Positions 5,355 to 8,767 of a stretch of DNA of 8,767 nt are shown here, piece by piece. Position numbers and translations under genes: made by a program. This stretch comes from Actinomycetes bacterium (GTDB lineage Bacteria; Actinomycetota; Actinomycetes; Streptosporangiales; Streptosporangiaceae). How positions within the stretch are numbered: position 1 is the stretch's first letter; each line of letters starts with the position of its first letter. The notes beneath the pieces were generated by a model, which was given only the letters and a program-made list of their open reading frames with translations, ran no database searches and was not told the DNA's origin. The stretch lies in assembly GCA_023425615.1 (NCBI GenBank), contig JAFACJ010000181.1, positions 1-8,767 on the forward strand, given 5' to 3'.

Positions 5355-5774
5355 ATGGTCACCATCGAAGTTCAGCTCCCGGAGGCGGTAGCGGCCCGCC
5401 TGGCGGATGCCGCCGCCTCCGCAGGTGCGCCCGTAGACCGGTTCTCGGCGGCGCTGCTGGCGATGCTGCTGGAGCAGGGGGTGTTCACCCCGGACGGGCC
5501 GCCACAGGCCGCCACAGGCGTACCCGCCGGGGCGGACGGGCCGGATGCGCCGGAAGGGGTGACGCTCGCGTCGCTGGCGCTGGCCCTTCTCCGCGACGAC
5601 CGGGAGGGCGCGGCGGTGATCCTGCGGGGTGTGTCGCTGCCGCTGCTGCTTGCCGACGCGGTGGCGATGATCAACCGGATCGGCATCGACAGCCTCGGCG
5701 TGGAGGGCTGGGACGCCCGGTTGCAGGCGGCCCTCACCGACGCAGCGGCGCGTCGGGCGGAGGGCGCTAGCTGA
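5355..5774 (+). CDS. Small ribbon-helix-helix-like protein
   Basis: A 139-residue protein. The first ~40 residues fit a ribbon-helix-helix (Arc/CopG-type) DNA-binding fold: a short beta strand (VTIEVQLP), helix 1 (EAVAARLADAAASAG) and helix 2 after a turn (PVDRFSAALLAMLLEQG). A Gly/Pro/Ala linker (residues ~42-68) leads to a helical C-terminal half (LASLALALLRDDREGAAVIL, AVAMINRIGIDSLGVEGWDARLQAALTDAAARR), possibly for dimerisation. RHH proteins are usually repressors or antitoxins; no toxin gene accompanies this one. It stands alone, with a perfect RBS, between a T-rich spacer and a repeat-dense spacer, just upstream of the capsid gene. A regulator of the capsid unit is therefore a reasonable guess. 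A head-related accessory protein cannot be excluded. Confidence 0.6.
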   Translation: MVTIEVQLPEAVAARLADAAASAGAPVDRFSAALLAMLLEQGVFTPDGPPQAATGVPAGADGPDAPEGVTLASLALALLRDDREGAAVILRGVSLPLLLADAVAMINRIGIDSLGVEGWDARLQAALTDAAARRAEGAS

Positions 5775-6060
5775 CCTCGCGGTCGGGTGATCACTCGGCG
5801 TAACTTCGACGTCGATCAGCTCGCTGATCACTCCTCTCCCGACCTACCGGGGCGGGCCGCTAACGCGGATGACCGGACCCGCCTTCCCCGGCCTGGTTGG
5901 GCGCGTGCACGGAGCACCGCTGGCGGCAGATGACCCCAAGGCTGGCTTCCGTCGAGCGCCCCCACACCTGCGCCCGCAGATGATCGGCCCGCAGCGCGTG
6001 AACGGCGCTCCGGGATGGCTCGCGGCACACCTCGATCAACTACTCACCACGAGGTGTGAC
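5775..6060 (+). promoter_or_regulatory. Leader of the capsid operon, dense in inverted repeats
   Basis: No convincing gene lies here, although the capsid frame stays open back to an ATG at 5869. Within 5781-5844 are outer arms GGTCGGG (5781-5787) and CCCGACC (5838-5844), the palindrome TCGACGTCGA (5806-5815), the tight inverted repeat GATCAGC-TC-GCTGATC (5814-5829), and a direct repeat TGATCACTC (5788-5796, 5825-5833), each copy with the palindrome TGATCA. The region may combine a terminator for the 5355 gene with operators for the capsid unit. GAGGTG (6051-6056) is the RBS for the capsid start at 6061. Confidence 0.5.
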
Positions 6061-7494
6061 ATGACACTGGACGACCTGATCCTCTCGATTGAGGTCGAGA
6101 AGGCGATGGCGGTGCAGCGCCGCGACACCGCGACCGCCGCCGCCAATCGCATTCTGTCCCGGGCACAGGCCGAGGGACGGGAGTACCTGACCCCCGACGA
6201 GGACACCGCCATGAAGGGCGAGACGGAGAAGCGGCAACGCGCCGTCGCAGACATCACCGGCCTCGACGCCAAGCTCGCCCGCGCCCGAGAGGCGCAGGCC
6301 GACGAGGCGCGCATCGAGGCCGACCAGGCGCAGCGGCGGCAGGCAGGCGCGCAGCCGCCCGGACGCACCTTCGAGGAGACGATCGGCGGGCGGCGCAGCG
6401 GCCCGGCCGACAGCGGACCGCGGTGGGTGCGGCGCACCGACGACAAGCCCGCCGTCGTAGCGCGTAGCCAGCGGTTCGCCGACCACACCATCGTCGCGGA
6501 GTACGCGGCCCGGCGGGCGGCGCAGGATCAGCACGTCGTCGGCCACCACGGCTCCCTCGGCGAGATGGTGCGCGCCATGTCCACCACGTCCGGGTCGGCG
6601 CTGGTGCCTACCGTTTGGGCAGGCAACATCATCGACCGCGCCCGCAACGCCTCCCGGGTACTGACGGCGGGCGCGCAGGTCGTCCCCATGGACGCGAAGA
6701 CGGTGCAGATCGGCCGCCTCGCGGGCGACCCGACGGCCGCGTTCCGCACCGAGGGTTCGTTGATCACCGCCTCCGATCCGACGTTCGACAACGTGACGCT
6801 GGAAGCGAAGACGATGTCCGCGCTGGTCGTCGGCTCGCTGGAATGGTTCCAGGACGCCGAGAACGTAGACGAGGTGGTGTCCAACGCCATCGCGCAGGCC
6901 ATGGCGACCGAGCTGGACCGGCAGGCCCTCTTCGGTGGCCTCACGACGGGCGGCGAGGTCGGCGCTACCGGCTTCAACGCCACCTTCCCGACGCCGCCGA
7001 ACCCGCGCGGGGTGCTGGCGACGCTGCTGGCGGTCGCTTCCTCGTCGGTGCTGGGCTCGGGTGCCAACGGCACCGCGATCACGGGCACCACGCCGTGGAA
7101 CGAGGTGCTGGACACGATCTACACCGTCCGCCAGTTCAACGAGGAGCCGAACGCGATCCTGTGGAACGCGAAGATGGCGCAGAAGCTGGCGAAGACGTAC
7201 GACACGACCGGGCAGCCGCTGACGATGGCACCCGATGTGGCCGGGCTGGAGCGGTACATCACGAACCAGATTCCGTCGTTCACGCAGGGCACCGCTACGG
7301 GCACCGCAACGGATGTGTTCGTCGGCGACTTCACGCAGCTCCTGATCGGGCAGCGCCTGGACGTGACCATTCAGACACTGACGGAGCGGTACGCCGAGTT
7401 CGGGCAGGTCGGCATCGTCGCGCACTGGCGCGGTGACGTAGCCCTCGCCCGCCCCCGCGCGTTCGCCGTTTACCGCTACCTGATCGGGGCGTGA
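6061..7494 (+). CDS. HK97-fold phage major capsid protein
   Basis: A 477-residue HK97-type major capsid protein. Residues 1-~95 form a charged coiled coil (MTLDDLILSIEVEKAM to AREAQADEARIEADQAQRR), matching the scaffolding delta domain. After a flexible linker, the shell domain begins around residue 175 with the family's TSSGSALVPTVWAGNII opening, an RTEGSLITASDPTFDNVTLEAKTM segment (E-loop region), SLEWFQDAENVDEVVSNAIAQAMATELDRQALFG (spine helix), and ends with a beta-rich HWRGDVALARPRAFAVYRY. I chose 6061 over 5869 because GAGGTG lies 4 bases upstream and delta domains normally start like this; 5869 would add 64 low-complexity residues. It is far longer than encapsulins, which lack a delta domain. 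No prohead protease, portal or terminase precedes it, which is unusual for a prophage head module. Confidence 0.93.
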   Translation: MTLDDLILSIEVEKAMAVQRRDTATAAANRILSRAQAEGREYLTPDEDTAMKGETEKRQRAVADITGLDAKLARAREAQADEARIEADQAQRRQAGAQPPGRTFEETIGGRRSGPADSGPRWVRRTDDKPAVVARSQRFADHTIVAEYAARRAAQDQHVVGHHGSLGEMVRAMSTTSGSALVPTVWAGNIIDRARNASRVLTAGAQVVPMDAKTVQIGRLAGDPTAAFRTEGSLITASDPTFDNVTLEAKTMSALVVGSLEWFQDAENVDEVVSNAIAQAMATELDRQALFGGLTTGGEVGATGFNATFPTPPNPRGVLATLLAVASSSVLGSGANGTAITGTTPWNEVLDTIYTVRQFNEEPNAILWNAKMAQKLAKTYDTTGQPLTMAPDVAGLERYITNQIPSFTQGTATGTATDVFVGDFTQLLIGQRLDVTIQTLTERYAEFGQVGIVAHWRGDVALARPRAFAVYRYLIGA

Positions 7495-7499
7495 TCATC

Positions 7500-7823
7500 A
7501 TGGCAACGAGTGACAACGCTGCGCCGAAGGCGGCGCAGGCCAGCGGCACCGAGGAGCGGGCCGAGGACGCGCGCGGCGCGGAGCTGCGGGAGCTGGCGCA
7601 GGAGATGCACGACGCGACCATCCGGCGTCCCCGTGGCGGTGCGCCGGTAGCGCCCGCCTACGTGTACGCGGTGCACCCCGACACCGGCGACGAGGTCGTC
7701 TTCGTGCCCGGTGAGCTGCTGCCCGACTGGGCCGTCGAGGCGGCTACCGGCGGGGTGCCCGCCGAGCGCGGTGACGATGGGGTGCTGCGGGTGCACCTGC
7801 GCGGGAAGCGGGCGTCGAAGTGA
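7500..7823 (+). CDS. Small protein following the capsid gene
   Basis: A 107-residue acidic protein. The N-terminal half is an Ala/Glu-rich helix (EERAEDARGAELRELAQEMHDATI). The centre, AYVYAVHPDTGDEVVFVPGELLPDWA (residues ~52-77), resembles a motif that I associate with short proteins next to capsid genes in actinophages, where a value-for-property phrase ends in 'P(D/E)WA'; this is from memory and not checked. A basic C-terminus (HLRGKRASK) follows. It is probably a head-associated protein. Start ATG 7500 lies five bases after the capsid stop; an in-frame GTG at 7491 overlaps that stop. GTGA (7820-7823) couples it to the next gene. Confidence 0.65.
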   Translation: MATSDNAAPKAAQASGTEERAEDARGAELRELAQEMHDATIRRPRGGAPVAPAYVYAVHPDTGDEVVFVPGELLPDWAVEAATGGVPAERGDDGVLRVHLRGKRASK

Positions 7824-8029
7824 TCCCGTGGCGGCTGATCGACAAGGTGCGCGGGCGGGTCCGCAGCGACCTCGCCGGTGGCCGCTGGCGCGACGAGGCC
7901 GTCGGTGCCAGCGCCGTCGGCGGGCACCCGGGCGGTGTCCTCGTCGATGGGGTGCTGTGGCGGCTGGATGGCGAGCCGCCCCGGGCGGTGTCGAAGGGGT
8001 GGGGCGAGCTGCCGGGGGCGCGCCACTAG
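7820..8029 (+). CDS. Small hypothetical protein, end of the capsid operon
   Basis: A 69-residue basic, Gly-rich protein that I do not recognise. An amphipathic basic start (WRLIDKVRGRVRSDLAGGRWRDEAVG) is followed by a beta-like segment (GVLVDGVLWRLDGEPP). The GTG start overlaps the previous stop as GTGA (7820-7823), so it is translated with the 7500-7823 protein. A bidirectional hairpin follows 50 bases later. Confidence 0.6.
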   Translation: MIPWRLIDKVRGRVRSDLAGGRWRDEAVGASAVGGHPGGVLVDGVLWRLDGEPPRAVSKGWGELPGARH

Positions 8030-8081
8030 TGCGCGGGCGCGGCCTGGGTCGTTCCTCCTAGCAGGCTGCGCCCGCCACAGC

Positions 8082-8118
8082 GGCGGCTCGCCCCGACTTC
8101 CTCCCGGGGCGAGCCGCC
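8082..8118. terminator. 14-bp bidirectional terminator hairpin
   Basis: GGCGGCTCGCCCCG (8082-8095) and CGGGGCGAGCCGCC (8105-8118) are perfect inverted repeats with a 9-base loop. It lies between the end of the capsid operon on the plus strand and the end of the AlpA-like gene on the minus strand, so it can serve both convergent transcripts. As at 3334, there is no U-tract. Confidence 0.85.
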
Positions 8119-8124
8119 TGCCGT

Positions 8125-8337
8125 CTACTCGCTGTCGCCGCCTGCCGCCAGGTGCGGGCGGTGCTCCGCGATCCACGCCTCTACGTCGGCGATCCGCCAC
8201 ACCGCACCCATCCCGAGCACGTCATACGGGGCCGGGAAGTCCGGTCGGGCGATGATCTCCCCGGCCCGCTGGCGCGACACCTGTAGGCGGCGGGCGATCT
8301 CCCCGCGCCCGTACAGGTGCCGGGGCCTCGCTGACAT
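8125..8337 (-). CDS. AlpA/excisionase-like HTH DNA-binding protein
   Basis: A 70-residue MerR-type winged-helix protein of the AlpA/excisionase (HTH_17) kind. The pattern is clear: LYGRGEIARRLQVSRQRAGEIIARPDFPAPYDVLGMGAVWRIADVEAWIAEHRP. It has the helix-turn-helix at residues ~11-30, a PDFPAP turn, a wing ending in VWRIADVEAWI and a short charged tail. Such proteins bend att-site DNA to direct the integrase towards excision, or activate integrase genes as AlpA does. It is the only minus-strand gene and lies ~6.5 kb from the integrase, so it may also act as a switch on its own promoter region (8338-8430). The frame continues upstream, but ATG 8337 is the first start matching the domain and lies 6 bases after a -10-like box. 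Confidence 0.85.
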   Translation of the reverse strand: MSARPRHLYGRGEIARRLQVSRQRAGEIIARPDFPAPYDVLGMGAVWRIADVEAWIAEHRPHLAAGGDSE

Positions 8338-8343
8338 GTGCGC

Positions 8344-8369
8344 AGGGTAGCCACGTCGCAGCCTGTCAA
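8344..8369 (-). promoter_or_regulatory. Candidate leaderless promoter of the AlpA-like gene
   Basis: On the minus strand TTGACA (8369-8364) is a consensus -35 and TACCCT (8349-8344) a TANNNT -10 located at -12 to -7 from the ATG at 8337. The 14-base spacing is shorter than ideal, so the pair is tentative. The -35 box lies in CGCAGCCTGTC (8357-8367), which recurs at 8372-8383 with one extra C. Confidence 0.35.
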
Positions 8370-8376
8370 ACCGCAG

Positions 8377-8409
8377 CCCTGTCGAGGTGCAGCCTGCACC
8401 TTGACAGGG
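8377..8409. promoter_or_regulatory. Large operator-like dyad in the divergent control region
   Basis: Arms of 15 bases, CCCTGTCGAGGTGCA (8377-8391) and TGCACCTTGACAGGG (8395-8409), are inverted copies with a single mismatch and a 3-base centre GCC. A third CCTGTCAA half-site lies at 8362-8369. The right arm contains a consensus -35 TTGACA (8401-8406) for the plus strand, so a bound protein would block or modulate rightward transcription, and the third site overlaps the leftward -35. It is a good candidate for the element's decision switch. Confidence 0.65.
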
Positions 8410-8430
8410 TGTGGGCGGCCGACGAACGAT
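8401..8430 (+). promoter_or_regulatory. Candidate rightward promoter
   Basis: TTGACA (8401-8406, perfect -35) and the weak -10 candidate AACGAT (8425-8430) are 18 bases apart. Transcription would start near 8437 and lead to the gene at 8594. The -35 lies inside the dyad. Confidence 0.4.
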
Positions 8431-8593
8431 GGGCGTATGCCGCTGCCGCCGTCCCTGGGTCACCTCAAGGCCACCGAGCCCGGTGCCGCAGATAGTGCGA
8501 AAGTGTGCGGCACTCCCTTCTACGTCCAATCCGGACAGCCCCAAGCTCGGGTCGCACCGCACAGCAGCAGCCCAGACCAGGGAGATGATCCAG
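8410..8593 (+). other. Leader upstream of the last gene; mixed-composition spacer
   Basis: No firm gene is seen in these 184 bases. A frame from ATG 8437 stays open to the window end and its first ~48 residues look protein-like, but its third codon positions are not GC-rich and it later overlaps the better gene at 8594. AGGGAG (8579-8584), 9 bases before 8594, is the ribosome-binding site. Confidence 0.35.
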
Positions 8594-8767
8594 ATGGCTA
8601 CCACGACCCGCACCCGCCGCACCCGCACCGCCGACGCCGCCCCGAAGAGCCTGCCCCGCGACCTGGACGAGTCCGACGTGCTCGCCGACGCGCAGCGCCT
8701 GGAGGACGAGTTGGCCACCGCCGCCGCGAAGGCCGCGCCGCGCAGCCGCCGGAAGGCCGCCGAGACC
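8594..8767 (+). CDS. N-terminal part of an unidentified gene, cut by the window end
   Basis: The first 58 residues of a gene that continues past the window. It begins with a Thr/Arg-rich basic stretch (TTTRTRRTRTADAA), then a helical acidic segment (RDLDESDVLADAQRLEDELATAAAKAA) and a basic RSRRK. Third positions are almost all G or C, and AGGGAG lies 9 bases upstream, so it is very likely real. The start at 8594 fits the RBS better than the in-frame ATG at 8585, which abuts it. The visible part has no diagnostic motif; a packaging or DNA-binding protein would fit but cannot be claimed. Confidence 0.7.
   Translation, partial: MATTTRTRRTRTADAAPKSLPRDLDESDVLADAQRLEDELATAAAKAAPRSRRKAAET

Noticed and set aside
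5501..5521. Tandem GCCGCCACAG repeat in the RHH gene as additional iterons
   Set aside because: Only two copies, different from the 13-mer core, and explained by the Ala/Pro/Thr-rich linker codons.
6040..7425. 461-codon open frame on the minus strand
   Set aside because: It lies antisense to the capsid gene, whose family match is clear, and its Arg/Gly/His-rich composition is typical of a shadow frame in GC-rich DNA.
6061..7494. Encapsulin instead of a phage capsid protein
   Set aside because: At 477 residues it is much longer than encapsulins, carries a coiled-coil delta domain, and has no recognisable cargo gene beside it.
8338..8718. Upstream extension of the AlpA-like gene to 197 residues
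   Set aside because: The extension crosses the dyad and the divergent gene, and the HTH domain is complete from ATG 8337.

Overview
The window is high-GC (about 70 % by eye), with codons that nearly always end in G or C, TANNNT-type leaderless promoter candidates and terminator hairpins without a U-tract. This points to an actinobacterium; a Micromonospora- or Streptomyces-like host is a guess that I cannot confirm. The first 671 bases are the 3' part of a host chromosomal DUF72 (YecE-like) gene. Everything after it looks like one integrated phage-like element whose far end lies beyond the window.

Layout. (1) 3-671: host DUF72 gene. Its last ~20 codons switch to a different codon usage, as expected where an element has integrated into the 3' end of a gene and restored the reading frame. 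(2) 728-1648: tyrosine integrase directly beside that junction, with a good leaderless promoter. (3) 1731-3326: four small genes in a tight operon joined by ATGA overlaps (conserved-looking basic protein, GIY-YIG nuclease, unknown, Cys-rich zinc-ribbon-like protein), closed by a strong hairpin at 3334-3364. (4) 3512-5261: a winged-helix replication-initiator-like gene, a Cys-rich protein and a small gene with very different codon usage, again overlapping. (5) 5355-5774: a small ribbon-helix-helix-like protein with a perfect Shine-Dalgarno, in its own unit. (6) 6061-8029: HK97-fold major capsid protein and two small genes, ending in a 14-bp hairpin shared with the convergent gene. (7) 8125-8337 (minus): AlpA/excisionase-like HTH protein. 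(8) 8338-8593: divergent control region with a large operator-like dyad. (9) 8594-end: start of a further gene running off the window.

Two things stand out. First, the replication gene contains six identical copies of a 13-base sequence (TGGCCCACAGGCC) spaced 35, 35, 22, 21 and 22 bases apart. They fall in all three codon phases, so the DNA and not the peptide is conserved. They are followed at once by a perfect 13-bp hairpin and then a 10-bp hairpin. This is how an iteron origin embedded in its initiator gene would look, as in lambda O. Second, the element encodes a capsid protein with no terminase, portal, prohead protease or tail gene in the ~8.1 kb seen. This recalls capsid-encoding phage satellites or small prophage-like elements (cf-PICI, phiRv1/phiRv2 type) more than a normal prophage.

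A plausible working model is: integrase plus the AlpA-like protein for integration and excision; the initiator plus its internal iterons for replication; the RHH protein and the divergent operator for control; and a self-encoded capsid for packaging. The integrase, capsid and AlpA-like calls are firm. The origin is strongly suggested by the sequence. The satellite interpretation is inference and depends on what lies downstream.
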